From Solwaraspora sp. WMMA2056 (GTDB lineage Bacteria; Actinomycetota; Actinomycetes; Mycobacteriales; Micromonosporaceae), in the NCBI RefSeq assembly GCF_030345095.1, contig NZ_CP128360.1, positions 4,650,001-4,714,000 of the forward strand: a stretch of DNA of 64,000 nt, read 5' to 3'. Below the pieces are notes generated by a model, which made no database searches, had not been told where the DNA came from, and was given only the letters and a program-made list of their open reading frames with translations. Position numbers and translations under genes: made by a program. Positions within the stretch are counted from its first letter, which is position 1. The number at the start of each line of letters is the position of its first letter. Below, piece after piece: positions 32,176 through 41,332 of this stretch.

Positions 32176-33153
32176 GTGACCCGACACGACTCCCTGCTGG
32201 CGGTCGACGCGCCCAGCCTGTACTTCCGGGCCTACTTCGGGGTGCCCGAGGCCGCCGCCCGCACCGACGCCGGTGAGCCGGTCAACGCGGTGCGCGGCTT
32301 TCTCGACATGCTCACCTCGCTGATCACCCGCCGCCGGCCGGGGCAGCTCATCTGCGCGCTCGACCACGACTGGCGACCGGCGTGGCGGGTCGAGCTGCTG
32401 GCGACGTACAAGGCCCACCGGGTGGCGCCCGCCGGCGGTGAGATCGTCCCGGACACCCTCGCCCCGCAGGTACCGGTGCTTCTGGAGGTGCTGGCGGCAC
32501 TCGGCGTACCGGCCGTCGGCGTGGCCGGCTACGAGGCCGACGACGTGCTCGGCACCCTGGCCACCCACCACCGTGGCCCGGTGGAGGTGGTCTCCGGTGA
32601 CCGGGACCTGTTCCAACTGGTCGACGACGACCACCCGGTCCGGCTGCTCTACGTCGGCCGAGGGGTGGCCAGGCTGGAGGACTGCGACGACGCGGCCGTG
32701 CGGGACCGGTTCGGCGTGCCGGCCGACGCGTACGCCGACTTCGCGGCGCTGCGTGGCGACCCCAGTGACGGGCTGCCGGGGGTGCCCGGCGTCGGGGCCA
32801 AGACCGCGGCCCGGCTGCTGGAACGCTACGGCGACCTCGCCGGGATGCTCGCCGCGCTCGACGATCCCGCCGCCGGCTTCGCCCCCGGTCTGCGGCGGCG
32901 ACTGGCCGACGCCCGGGAGTACCTGGCGGTCGCGCCGACGGTGGTCCGGGTCGCCCGCGACGTCGACGTGCCGGCACCGCCGGTACGGCTACCCGCCGCG
33001 CCGGCGGACCCGGACCGTCTGATGGCGTTGGCGGCCCGGTGGAACCTCGCCGGATCCTGCCGGCGGCTGGTCGACGCGATGACGCTCGGGCCGGCTACCG
33101 CCGAGGCTCCGTCGCCACGGCGGTCAGGCCTGGAACCCGTTGAATCCGCCTGA
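32176..33153 (+). CDS. 5'-3' exonuclease (PolI N-domain/FEN-like)
   Basis: Stand-alone flap/5'-nuclease of 325 residues from GTG 32176. The acidic metal ligands are in place: LLAVDAPSLYFRAYFG (about 6-21), LICALDHDW, GYEADDVLGTLA (about 118-129) and VVSGDRDLFQLV (about 138-149). These are followed by the helix-hairpin-helix GVPGVGAKTAARLL (about 198-211). There is no polymerase domain. It may replace or back up PolI in primer removal and repair. Its 3' end overlaps the convergent MHYT gene by 30 bases. Confidence 0.92.
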   Translation: MTRHDSLLAVDAPSLYFRAYFGVPEAAARTDAGEPVNAVRGFLDMLTSLITRRRPGQLICALDHDWRPAWRVELLATYKAHRVAPAGGEIVPDTLAPQVPVLLEVLAALGVPAVGVAGYEADDVLGTLATHHRGPVEVVSGDRDLFQLVDDDHPVRLLYVGRGVARLEDCDDAAVRDRFGVPADAYADFAALRGDPSDGLPGVPGVGAKTAARLLERYGDLAGMLAALDDPAAGFAPGLRRRLADAREYLAVAPTVVRVARDVDVPAPPVRLPAAPADPDRLMALAARWNLAGSCRRLVDAMTLGPATAEAPSPRRSGLEPVESA

Positions 33154-34023
33154 GCCGCTGGAGGAGTCCCGGTCACCGGTGCCGGCGGCGGATCCACTAC
33201 GCAGCGGGGTGAAGCCGGTGGGTCGCGCCGGTGCCGGCGGCGGCGCGCTGCGCCGCTGCGCGATCCGCGCGTCCAGGTAGGCGGCCGCAGCCCGGTCCTC
33301 CTCGGTGGGCGCGGACAGCACCGCGTACACCAGGCCGATCACCACCAGCAGCACCGCGACGCCGATGGGGACCAGCAGGGTCGCGGCGGTGGCGCCGCTG
33401 AGCAGCCCGGTCGGCTCGTGCAGGTGCACCGACATGGCGGTCATTCCGGTGAAGTGCATGCCGTTGACCGCCACGCCCATCAGCAGCGCGGAGCCGGTCA
33501 TCGCCAGCGGCCGACGGACCGTGACCGCCAGCCACAACGCCACGGTCGCGGCGACCACCGCGATCACCACGGACAACGCGACCCGACCGGCGTCGTAGCC
33601 GATGTCGCCGTTGAGTCGCATCGCGGCCATTCCGGTGTAGTGCATCGCCGCCACCCCGAGGCCGGTGAGGACCCCGCCGGAAAGGATCTTCACCAGTGAC
33701 GGACGGCCGAAACCGACGAGGAACAACCCGAGCCCGACGGCGGCGATGGCGATCACCGCGCTGGCGATGGTGATCGCGATGTCGTAGCGGATCTGGGTGC
33801 CGGCCACGCTGAAGCCGAGCATCGCCATGAAGTGCATGGTCCAGATCGCGGTGCCGCCGATCGCGAACGCCGCGAGCACCAGCCACCAGGCCCGGCGACC
33901 CGGGGTGTTCGACTCACGGACCCGCACCGCGCAGATCAGACCCAGAAACGAACCGAGCACCGACAGCGCGTAGCTCAGTGTCGGCGTGATGAAGCCGTAC
34001 TCGAAATGGTTGATCTCTGCCAC
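33124..34023 (-). CDS. MHYT-domain membrane sensor
   Basis: Integral membrane protein of 299 residues with about seven membrane segments. Three MHYT motifs are present (WTMHFMAMLGF near 65, AMHYTGMAAM near 130, GMHFTGMTAM near 190); they are proposed to bind copper and sense O2, CO or NO. The tail (about 240-299) is cytoplasmic, Pro/Ser/Gly-rich, and carries no GGDEF, EAL or kinase domain, unlike many MHYT proteins. GTG 34023 follows AAGGGG. In actinomycetes such short forms are common and of unknown output. Confidence 0.9.
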   Translation of the reverse strand: MAEINHFEYGFITPTLSYALSVLGSFLGLICAVRVRESNTPGRRAWWLVLAAFAIGGTAIWTMHFMAMLGFSVAGTQIRYDIAITIASAVIAIAAVGLGLFLVGFGRPSLVKILSGGVLTGLGVAAMHYTGMAAMRLNGDIGYDAGRVALSVVIAVVAATVALWLAVTVRRPLAMTGSALLMGVAVNGMHFTGMTAMSVHLHEPTGLLSGATAATLLVPIGVAVLLVVIGLVYAVLSAPTEEDRAAAAYLDARIAQRRSAPPPAPARPTGFTPLRSGSAAGTGDRDSSSGSGGFNGFQA

Positions 34024-34204
34024 GTCCGCCCCTTCATGGCCCTGCTCACCGGGCTGTGCTTCCCCGCAGACGATCCTGAGCAGCCAAAAGGCTCTCCGCA
34101 AGCGCACGATCGTTGTTTCGAGGGTCCGTGTCGACATCGTGACGTTCCGACGCGGACCGCCGGCCCATCCTGCCACGTACGGCGATCGGCCTGTCGACGG
34201 AGGG

Positions 34205-36985
34205 TCAGTTGACCGTGTTGAACGCCAGCACCCCGCGTTGCAGCGCGGCCACCGCCTGCGCGGCGGTCCTGGTCAGCTGGGGTGACGCGCCGTGCGCCTG
34301 GGCGAGCTGCCCGAGCAGGTCCGCCACCTGCCGGGCCCAGCGTACGAAGTCGCCCGCAGGCATCTCCCCGTCCAGGCTGTCCCCACTGGCGAGCACCTTC
34401 GCCAGCGGCTCACCGCGCGCCCAGCGGTACACCGGCCAGACGAAACCGAGATCCGGCTCGCGGGTCGATTCCAGCCCGGCGGCGGCCTCGTCCGCCTCCA
34501 ACTGCGCCCAGATCGCCGCGGTCGCCTCGATCGCCGCCGTCACCGGCCCTCGGGGCAGGGCCGCCCGCTCGTCGGTGTCCCGACGGGCCTCGTACACCAG
34601 CACCGACACGGCCGCGGCCAGCTCCGCCGGTGCCAGGCCGTCCCAGACGCCCCGGCGCAGGCACTCCGCGACCAGCAGGTCGGTCTCGGCCCAGATCCGG
34701 CCGAGCATCCGGCCCGCGTCGCTGACCGTACCGTCGGCGCTGAGGTAGCCACGCGCGGTGAGCAACCCGCAGACCCGGTCGAAGGTACGGGTCAGCGACC
34801 CGGTCCGGCCCGCCACCCGGTCACGCAGCTCGTCGGTGTCTCTGGCCAGGCGACGCCGCCGCTCCGCCCACCGGGCGTGTTCCTCCCGGTCCGGGCAGCC
34901 GTGGCACGGATGCCGGCGCAGCTCGGCCCGCAGCTGCACGACCCGGTCGTCGGCCCCGTCGTCGCCGCCCCGGCCCCGCCGCCGACCGCCGTGGCGGTGC
35001 AGGCCGGTGCCGGCGACCGCCGACGCCAGGTCCCGGCGAGCCGCCGGGGACCGGTGGTTGAAGTGCTTCGGTACGCGGATCCGGGTCAACACCTCGGCCG
35101 GCACGGTGAAGTCGCTGGCCGCCACCCGGCCGGCCCAGCGGTCCTGGGTCAGCACCAGCGGACGTGGCTCGCCGAACCCGCCCGTGTCGGGATCCAGGAC
35201 CACCGCCAGGCCGGCGCGACGGCCCGACGGCACCCGGATGACGTCACCGACCCGCAACCGCTGCAGCGAGTCCGCCGCCGCCGCACGCCGCTGCTGCTGG
35301 CTGCGGCGGGCCAACTCCCGTTCCCGGTCGGCGATCGCCACCCGCAGGTCGAAGTACTCGTCGAAGTCACCAAGGTCACAGCTGACCTCGACGCCGTACG
35401 CCTCGATGGCCTCGGTGTTGCGCTGCACCTGGCGGGCCAGGCCGACCACCGACCGGTCCGCCTGGAACTGGGCGAACGACGACTCCAGCAGCTCGCGGGC
35501 GGCGTCCGCGCCGACCGAGCCGACCAGGTTGACCGCCATGTTGTACGACGGCCGGAAACTCGATCGCAGCGGGTAGGTACGCGTCGACGCCAGACCGGCG
35601 ACGTGCCGCGGGTCGACCTCGGGGGACCACACCACCACGGCGTGGCCCTCCACGTCGATACCGCGCCGACCGGCCCGCCCGGTGAGCTGGGTGTACTCGC
35701 CCGGGGTCAGGTCGACGTGGGCCTCACCGTTGAACTTGACCAGCCGCTCCAGCACCACGCAGCGGGCCGGCATGTTGATACCCAGCGCCAACGTCTCGGT
35801 GGCGAAGACCGCCTTGATCAGGCCCCGGACGAACAACTCCTCGACGACCTCCTTGAACGCCGGCAGCATCCCGGCGTGGTGGGCCGCCAGGCCCCGCTCC
35901 AACCCGTCGAGCCACCCCCAGTAGCCGAGCACGGACAGGTCCTCGGCCGGCAGGTCGGCCAGCCGCGACTCCGCCACCCGGCGGATCTCCACCCGCTCGT
36001 CGGGCGTCGTGAGCCGCAACCCCGACGCCAGGCACTGGGCGACCGCGGCGTCACAGCCGGCGCGGCTGAACACGAACACGATCGCCGGCAGCAGCCCTTC
36101 CCGGTCGAGACGCTCGATCACGTCGGCGCGGGCCGGCGGACGCCAGCGCGGGCCACGCCCACCGGAGCGGCCCCAGCCCGGCCCGTGGGTGCGGCCGTCG
36201 CCGAGCTCGAGCCGGCGCAGCATCTCCCGGCTGTAGCGCACCAGCTCCGGATGTACGTCGTGTTTGCGGGCCGCGTCCGCGTCGTGGAACAGGTCGAACA
36301 TCCGTCGACCGACCAGCATGTGCTGCCACAGCGGCACCGGACGGTGCTCGCTGACCACCACCTCCGTCTCACCCCGCACGGTGACCAGCCAGTCGGCGAA
36401 CTCCTCGGCGTTGGACACCGTCGCCGACAGCGACACCAGGGTGACCGACGACGGCAGGTGGATGATCACCTCCTCCCAGACCGCGCCCCGGAACCGGTCG
36501 GCGAGGTAGTGGACCTCGTCCATCACCACGTACGCGAGACCATCCAGAGTGGCCGATGCTGCGTAGAGCATGTTGCGCAGCACCTCGGTGGTCATCACCA
36601 CCACCGGCGCGTCACCGTTGATCGCGTTGTCGCCGGTGAGCAGCCCGACGTTCGCCGCGCCGTGGCGGTCCACCAGGTCGTGGTACTTCTGGTTCGACAA
36701 CGCCTTGATCGGCGTGGTGTAGAAACACTTGCGCCGGTGCCCGTCACCGGTCGACCCGCCCCGTAGGGCCAGATGGACCGCGAACTCGCCGACCACGGTC
36801 TTGCCCGCACCGGTCGGCGCGCAGACCAGCACCCCGCTGCCACGCTCCAGCGCCTGGCAGGCCGACCGCTGGAAGTCGTCGAGGTCGAACCCGAGATCGA
36901 GGGCGAACTCCCCGAGCGCGGGAAAGGAGGAGGCCTGCGCGGCCCGGCGGCGCGCTGCGGCGTACCGCTCGGCGGGGCTCGACAT
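34205..36985 (-). CDS. helY: Ski2-like ATP-dependent RNA/DNA helicase HelY
   Basis: Superfamily 2 helicase of 926 residues. Motif I is APTGAGKT (56-63), motif II DEVH (156-159, VMDEVHYLAD), motif III SLSATVSN and motif VI QLTGRAGRRGID. A linker region (about 560-680) contains basic residues and CHGCPDREEHARW, possibly a small Cys/His site. The C-terminal DSHCT domain (about 730-926) includes LLTARGYLSADGTV and GDFVRWARQVADLLGQLA. The domain order matches mycobacterial HelY and eukaryotic Mtr4/Ski2. It probably unwinds structured RNA during decay. It ends before the MHYT gene. Confidence 0.93.
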   Translation of the reverse strand: MSSPAERYAAARRRAAQASSFPALGEFALDLGFDLDDFQRSACQALERGSGVLVCAPTGAGKTVVGEFAVHLALRGGSTGDGHRRKCFYTTPIKALSNQKYHDLVDRHGAANVGLLTGDNAINGDAPVVVMTTEVLRNMLYAASATLDGLAYVVMDEVHYLADRFRGAVWEEVIIHLPSSVTLVSLSATVSNAEEFADWLVTVRGETEVVVSEHRPVPLWQHMLVGRRMFDLFHDADAARKHDVHPELVRYSREMLRRLELGDGRTHGPGWGRSGGRGPRWRPPARADVIERLDREGLLPAIVFVFSRAGCDAAVAQCLASGLRLTTPDERVEIRRVAESRLADLPAEDLSVLGYWGWLDGLERGLAAHHAGMLPAFKEVVEELFVRGLIKAVFATETLALGINMPARCVVLERLVKFNGEAHVDLTPGEYTQLTGRAGRRGIDVEGHAVVVWSPEVDPRHVAGLASTRTYPLRSSFRPSYNMAVNLVGSVGADAARELLESSFAQFQADRSVVGLARQVQRNTEAIEAYGVEVSCDLGDFDEYFDLRVAIADRERELARRSQQQRRAAAADSLQRLRVGDVIRVPSGRRAGLAVVLDPDTGGFGEPRPLVLTQDRWAGRVAASDFTVPAEVLTRIRVPKHFNHRSPAARRDLASAVAGTGLHRHGGRRRGRGGDDGADDRVVQLRAELRRHPCHGCPDREEHARWAERRRRLARDTDELRDRVAGRTGSLTRTFDRVCGLLTARGYLSADGTVSDAGRMLGRIWAETDLLVAECLRRGVWDGLAPAELAAAVSVLVYEARRDTDERAALPRGPVTAAIEATAAIWAQLEADEAAAGLESTREPDLGFVWPVYRWARGEPLAKVLASGDSLDGEMPAGDFVRWARQVADLLGQLAQAHGASPQLTRTAAQAVAALQRGVLAFNTVN

Positions 36986-37070
36986 ACCGCAAGATTAATC
37001 CCCGCCGTCCGACGACGTACCGCTCAGGGCAACCTGCAGGGCGGATGACCCGGCTCGATAGGGTGCAGGC

Positions 37071-37862
37071 GTGCCGGAGCATCCCGAAAGTCCCCTCGCC
37101 GACGTACCCGCCGGACCCGTGCACGAACCGGCGGTGGGTGTCCCCGGACGGCCACCCAGCCGGCCGGTGGAGGCGGTGCTGTTCGACTTCCACGGCACCC
37201 TCGCCCAGGTCGAGGACGCCGTACGGTGGGTCACCCAGGGGGCCGCCAGCTGCGGCGTCGACCTCGACCGGGGGCGGGCCACCGTACTCGCCGACCGGCT
37301 GCTGACCGCCGGCCGCGCCGGCGGGCCGCTGCCGGCCCGGGTCCCACCGCAACTGGCCGAGGTCTGGGCCGAGCGGGACCTGTACCCGCACGCGCACCGG
37401 GCCGCCTACACCGGGCTGGCCGCCACCGTCGACAGCGGCGTCGACGGACTCGCCGAGGCGCTCTACGAGCGGTTGCTCGTCGCCGACGGCTGGCTGCCGT
37501 ACGCCGACACCGCCGCCACCCTGCGGGCGCTGCACGCCGCCGGGGTACCGGTGGCCGTGGTGAGCAACATCGGCTTCGACATCCGGCCCCATTTCGCCGC
37601 CTGGGGACTCGCCGACCTCATCGACGCCTGGGCGCTCTCCTACGAGGTCGGCCGCTGCAAACCCGACCCGGCGATCTTCCACCGCGCCTGCGGGATGCTG
37701 CGGGCCGACCCGGAACGCACGCTGATGGTCGGTGACACCCCGGCCGACGCCGGAGCCGTCCGGGCCGGCTGCGCCGCGCTGGTGCTGCCGGCCGCCGAGG
37801 CCGGACGCGCCAACGGGCTAGCCGCGGTGCTGGACCTGGCCACCGGCGGACCGGCCGGCTGA
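37071..37862 (+). CDS. HAD-superfamily hydrolase with DxH motif
   Basis: Haloacid dehalogenase-like protein of 263 residues from GTG 37071, with a Pro-rich leader of about 30 residues. Motif I reads VLFDFHGTL: nucleophile D39 is present but the usual second Asp (DxD) is His41. Motif II is VVSNIGFD, motif III CKPDPAIF (Lys) and motif IV MVGDTPADAGA. The cap lies between motifs I and II. Loss of the second Asp, the general acid/base in phosphatases, suggests altered activity, although DFHGT is seen in other actinobacterial HADs. It is followed after 29 bp by a methyltransferase. Confidence 0.87.
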   Translation: MPEHPESPLADVPAGPVHEPAVGVPGRPPSRPVEAVLFDFHGTLAQVEDAVRWVTQGAASCGVDLDRGRATVLADRLLTAGRAGGPLPARVPPQLAEVWAERDLYPHAHRAAYTGLAATVDSGVDGLAEALYERLLVADGWLPYADTAATLRALHAAGVPVAVVSNIGFDIRPHFAAWGLADLIDAWALSYEVGRCKPDPAIFHRACGMLRADPERTLMVGDTPADAGAVRAGCAALVLPAAEAGRANGLAAVLDLATGGPAG

Positions 37863-37891
37863 CCCCCGACGTGGCGGAAAGGAACCAGGTC

Positions 37892-38638
37892 ATGGACCTG
37901 CCCCGCATCTTCACCATCCGCGAGAGCGGCCACCGGATCCACAACCCGCTGACGGCGGCCAAGTTGGCAACGCTGGGCGACGCGCTCCGCCTCACCCCCG
38001 GGACCCGGGTGCTCGACCTGGCCAGCGGCTCAGGCGAGATGTTGTGCACCTGGGCGCGCGATCACGGCATCACCGGCACCGGGGTGGACATCAGCACGGT
38101 CTTCACCGCACAGGCCCGCGCCCGGGCCGTCGAACTCGGCGTCACCGACCGGGTCGAGTTCGTGCACGGCGACGCCGCCGGCCACGTCGCGGACCACCCG
38201 GTCGATCTGGCCGCCTGCGTCGGCGCCACCTGGATCGGCGGCGGCGTCGCCGGAACGGCCGAGCTGCTCGGCCGCAGCCTGCGCCCGGCAGGCCTGATGC
38301 TGATCGGCGAGCCGTACTGGCGACGCACCCCGCCGGACGAGCAGACCGCGACGGACTGCCACGCAGGTGCCATCGCCGATTTCCGGCCACTGCCGGAGCT
38401 GCTCGAACAGTTCCAGGAACTCGGCTACGACGTCGTCGAGATGATGCTCGCCGACCAGGACAGCTGGGACCGGTACGCCGCCGCCCAGTGGCTCACCATG
38501 CGCCGCTGGCTCGACCGCAACCCGGACGACGACCTGGCCGACGACGTACGGCAGGAACTCGCCACCGAACCTGCCCGCTACGTGCGCGCCACCCGGGAGT
38601 ACCTCGGCTGGGGTGTCTTCGCCCTGATGCGACGCTGA
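37892..38638 (+). CDS. class I SAM-dependent methyltransferase
   Basis: Methyltransferase of 248 residues. The SAM loop is TRVLDLASGSGEMLCTWA (about 37-54), then GTGVDISTVFTAQARARA, VEFVHGDAAGHV and LGRSLRPAGLMLIGEPYWR. The WDRYAAAQWLTMRRWLD region near the C-terminus is typical of a small-molecule methyltransferase group in actinomycetes. ATG 37892 follows AAAGGA by about nine bases; an earlier in-frame GTG at 37871 is less good. It converges on the lipid-kinase gene after 37 bases. The substrate is unknown. Confidence 0.88.
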   Translation: MDLPRIFTIRESGHRIHNPLTAAKLATLGDALRLTPGTRVLDLASGSGEMLCTWARDHGITGTGVDISTVFTAQARARAVELGVTDRVEFVHGDAAGHVADHPVDLAACVGATWIGGGVAGTAELLGRSLRPAGLMLIGEPYWRRTPPDEQTATDCHAGAIADFRPLPELLEQFQELGYDVVEMMLADQDSWDRYAAAQWLTMRRWLDRNPDDDLADDVRQELATEPARYVRATREYLGWGVFALMRR

Positions 38639-38675
38639 TCGCGCCGATTAGGGTGGTCAGCACAGGAGCCGGGGG

Positions 38676-39602
38676 TCAGCGCAGGAGCCGGAGCGCGTCC
38701 GGTACGGCGGTGACGGTCAACGGCAGCGGCCCGAGCCGTTCCCCGTCGGCGTACCCGACCACCCCGGCCGCTTCGATGGTGATCTGCCTGGCCCGGAAGC
38801 TGCGGACCAGCGGATGCCCGACGTGGGTGCCCCGGTAGACCTGGGGCTTGATCCGGATCAGGGTGGCCCGCCCGACCGGACCGGCGACCACCACGTCGAG
38901 CAGCCCGTCGGCAGGATCCGCCGCCGGGCAGATCCGCATCCCGCCGCCGTAGCTGGCGCAGTTGCCGACCGCGACCAGCACCGCGTCGAGGTGGTGCGGT
39001 TCGCCGTCGAGGACGATGCGGTACCGGCGCGGCCGCAGCCTGGCCAGCTCGACCAGAATGGCCAGGTCGTAACGGCGTGGCCCCGACGGCCAGCGCATCC
39101 GGTTGGCGCGTTCGTTGACGATCGCGTCGAAGCCGGCGGCCAGCACCGCGCCGTACCAGCGGTCCGGCGCGCCGGCGACGCCGACCCGGGCCAGGTCGAC
39201 CCCCTGGGTCCGGTCCGCTCGGATCGCGTCGGCGATGGCTGCGGCCGCCGCTGTCGGATCGGCCGGGAATCCGGTGGCCAGGGCGAAGTCGTTGCCGGTG
39301 CCGGCGGGCACCGGTCCCAGCGGGACGCCGGTGGTGGCCAGGGCCTGCAGCGCGGCGTGCACCGTGCCGTCGCCGCCGACGGTGACCAGGGCCGACGCAC
39401 CGGCGGCCACCGCCCGGCGGCAGACCGCCACGGCGTCGGCGGCGGTCGCCGCCGACAGCAGGCACACCGGCCGCCCGGTGGCGGTCAGCAGCTCCCGTAC
39501 GGCCGGGAGCAGACCGCCGTGGCGGCCGCGCCCGGCCGACGGATTGGCCAGCACCGCCACCGCGCCAGGTGTCACCGGCGTGGTGGCAGGTCCAAGGCTC
39601 AC
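38676..39602 (-). CDS. diacylglycerol kinase-family lipid kinase
   Basis: Lipid kinase of 308 residues (DagK/YegS catalytic domain). AVLANPSAGRGRHGGLLP (about 14-31) opens the nucleotide fold, and VTVGGDGTVHAALQAL (about 71-86) is the GGDGT ATP loop, with PAGTGNDFALATG after it. The C-terminal beta-sandwich region holds NCASYGGGMRICPAADPADG. It probably phosphorylates diacylglycerol or a related lipid such as sphingosine. GTG 39602 overlaps the tatC stop (GTGA), so it is coupled to tatC and ends the tatAC transcript. Confidence 0.92.
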   Translation of the reverse strand: MSLGPATTPVTPGAVAVLANPSAGRGRHGGLLPAVRELLTATGRPVCLLSAATAADAVAVCRRAVAAGASALVTVGGDGTVHAALQALATTGVPLGPVPAGTGNDFALATGFPADPTAAAAAIADAIRADRTQGVDLARVGVAGAPDRWYGAVLAAGFDAIVNERANRMRWPSGPRRYDLAILVELARLRPRRYRIVLDGEPHHLDAVLVAVGNCASYGGGMRICPAADPADGLLDVVVAGPVGRATLIRIKPQVYRGTHVGHPLVRSFRARQITIEAAGVVGYADGERLGPLPLTVTAVPDALRLLR

Positions 39603-40549
39603 GTCATGTCGTCGTAGCGACGCTCGATCGGCAGCGGTTTCGGCACCGGCTGGGCCGGCACGATCGGCGCGACGGTCTCGGTGCGGTCGGCGACCGGCAC
39701 CGGCTGCGGATCGTCGTCCAGCGGCGACGCCTCGTCGTCGTCGAGTCCGGCGTACACCTCCTTGCCCCGGCCACGACGCTTGTCGTTGATGAACGCCACC
39801 CCGACCGCGACGAAGTACAGGGCGGAAAGACACGCTGCCAACGCGGTCATCCCGAACGGGTCGGGTGTAGGGGTGACCAGGGCAGAGAACAGGAAGAAGA
39901 CGAATACGGCGACCCGCCACCAACTCAGGAGACGCTTGGCACTCGCAATCCCCACAAAGTTGAGCATCAGGACAACGAGCGGAAACTCAAATGCCACACC
40001 AAAAAGCAAGATCAGGTTCGTGACAAATGTTATATACCTCGTCACCTCGAGGGTTGTATTAATATCATCTCCGGCGAAGTTCATCAGGAACTCGAGGCCC
40101 TTTTCGACCACGAAGAACGCAAGAACCGCACCGGCCGCAAACAGGGGAGCCGCAATAGCGGTAAAGATGTAGGCATACCGCCGCTCATTGCGATGTAGCC
40201 CGGGAGCGATGAATGCCCAGAGCTGGTACAGCCAGAACGGCGCCGCCACGATAAGGCCAACCCAAAGGGCTACCTTGAGGTTCAGCAGAAAGACGTCTGC
40301 CGGCCCCAGCTGGACGAACTTACACTGTCCGTCGGGCCCGATCGAGGTGGGCAGGTTGCAGTACGGCTGCTGCAACAATCCACGTACCGGCTCTGCCAAC
40401 CAAAATCCGAGCGCGATACCAACCACGATGGCAATCGAAGCGCGGAACAGCCTGGAACGCAGCTCGCGAAAGTGCTCGATCAGGGTCATCGAGCCGTCGG
40501 AGGCGCGGTCGAAATTGCTCGGACCGCGCCGGCGCAGGGCGAAGCCCAC
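39599..40549 (-). CDS. tatC: Sec-independent translocase subunit TatC
   Basis: Six-span core receptor of the twin-arginine translocase, 316 residues. The N-terminal MTLIEHFRELRSRLFRASI is the conserved cytoplasmic start. Later come FWLYQLWAFIAPGLHRNERR (cytoplasmic loop) and FGVAFEFPLVVLMLN. The C-terminal 60 residues are acidic and Pro-rich. GTG 40549 has GAAGGG upstream. The middle of the gene (about 39,920-40,450) is AT-richer and uses codons such as ATA, ACA, TTT and CTT that are rare in the neighbours, while the protein looks normal. It is co-transcribed with tatA and the lipid kinase. Confidence 0.95.
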   Translation of the reverse strand: MGFALRRRGPSNFDRASDGSMTLIEHFRELRSRLFRASIAIVVGIALGFWLAEPVRGLLQQPYCNLPTSIGPDGQCKFVQLGPADVFLLNLKVALWVGLIVAAPFWLYQLWAFIAPGLHRNERRYAYIFTAIAAPLFAAGAVLAFFVVEKGLEFLMNFAGDDINTTLEVTRYITFVTNLILLFGVAFEFPLVVLMLNFVGIASAKRLLSWWRVAVFVFFLFSALVTPTPDPFGMTALAACLSALYFVAVGVAFINDKRRGRGKEVYAGLDDDEASPLDDDPQPVPVADRTETVAPIVPAQPVPKPLPIERRYDDMT

Positions 40550-40567
40550 GGGAGGAGGCCCTTCCGG

Positions 40568-40870
40568 TCAGTTGGCGTCGCGGACGCGCTGTGGCTGCTC
40601 GGCCATCGGTGCCGCAGGTGGCTGGTAGCCGGGCTGGTGCACGCTGGTCGGCTCGATGATCGGCTCGGCCTGGTACGGCGCGCGGCCGTGCTGGGCTTCG
40701 GCCTTCTCCGCGAGGTCCTTGTCGTCCTCGGCGAGGCTCTTGGTCTCGGCCTTGATGATCCGCAGGGATCGACCAAGCGACCGCGCCGCGTCCGGCAGCC
40801 GCTTGGCGCCGAAGAGCAGGATCAGCACGACCACGAGGACGGCGATGTGCCACGGCTTCAGGATGTGCAT
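40568..40870 (-). CDS. tatA: Sec-independent translocase subunit TatA
   Basis: Pore-forming subunit, 100 residues. One membrane helix (about 8-24, HIAVLVVVLILLFGAKRLP) is followed by the FGxxRLPDAARSLG hinge and an amphipathic helix (GRSLRIIKAETKSL). The rest is an acidic then Pro/Gln-rich tail. ATG 40870 has GGAG eight bases upstream. It precedes tatC by 18 bases on the same strand. Confidence 0.95.
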   Translation of the reverse strand: MHILKPWHIAVLVVVLILLFGAKRLPDAARSLGRSLRIIKAETKSLAEDDKDLAEKAEAQHGRAPYQAEPIIEPTSVHQPGYQPPAAPMAEQPQRVRDAN

Positions 40871-41074
40871 GGCAAGGCTCCAGTCGGTGCGTCGGTGGTG
40901 ACGAACCCATCGTACGTGCGTTCGCTGGGTCCGCCACCTGCCAGACCGGGTCAATCTGGCCTGGTCGGTGAAGTCTCAACCACGATCAACTGGCCCGTCA
41001 ACCACGCGGGCACCAGCTGAAGGCGTCGAACCTGACGGCATGACCGAACAGGCCAGCTCGGCGTGGTCTGGCGG

Positions 41075-41323
41075 TCAGCCGGTACGGTCCGCGCGGGCCA
41101 TCGCGCGACGGCGCTCAGCGGACTCCAGGTGGCGTTGCAGCTGGTCGACCCGGGTCTGCAGCTGCTCGGCCCGCAGCGCCAACGCCTCGACTTCGCCCTG
41201 GCGATGCTGCAGCGCCAGCACCGCCCGGCGCAGCGTGGACAGCCGGTACAGCACCGGACGGACCGACAGGACGAGCAGCACCAGGGCACAGCCCAGTACG
41301 GCGAGGACGATCCAGGTCAGCAC
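41075..41323 (-). CDS. small membrane-anchored coiled-coil protein
   Basis: Protein of 82 residues. A single N-terminal membrane helix (about 3-23, TWIVLAVLGCALVLLVLSVR) is followed by an amphipathic helix with heptad character (LSTLRRAVLALQHRQGEVEAL, and AEQLQTRVDQLQRHLESAE). It could anchor to the membrane and dimerise. It starts with GTG 41323 and lies nine bases after the pafC stop, so it is likely in the pafBC transcript. No characterised family is recognised. The 204 bases to tatA hold no further gene. Confidence 0.75.
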   Translation of the reverse strand: MLTWIVLAVLGCALVLLVLSVRPVLYRLSTLRRAVLALQHRQGEVEALALRAEQLQTRVDQLQRHLESAERRRAMARADRTG

Positions 41324-41332
41324 CTGAGCAGA

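Noticed and set aside
34292-36766. An 824-codon plus-strand open frame
   Set aside because: Antisense shadow of helY; no recognisable motif, while helY has all helicase motifs.
38650-38692. Imperfect direct repeat (CAGGAGCCGG twice)
   Set aside because: Too short, with the second copy inside the coding end of the lipid kinase gene.
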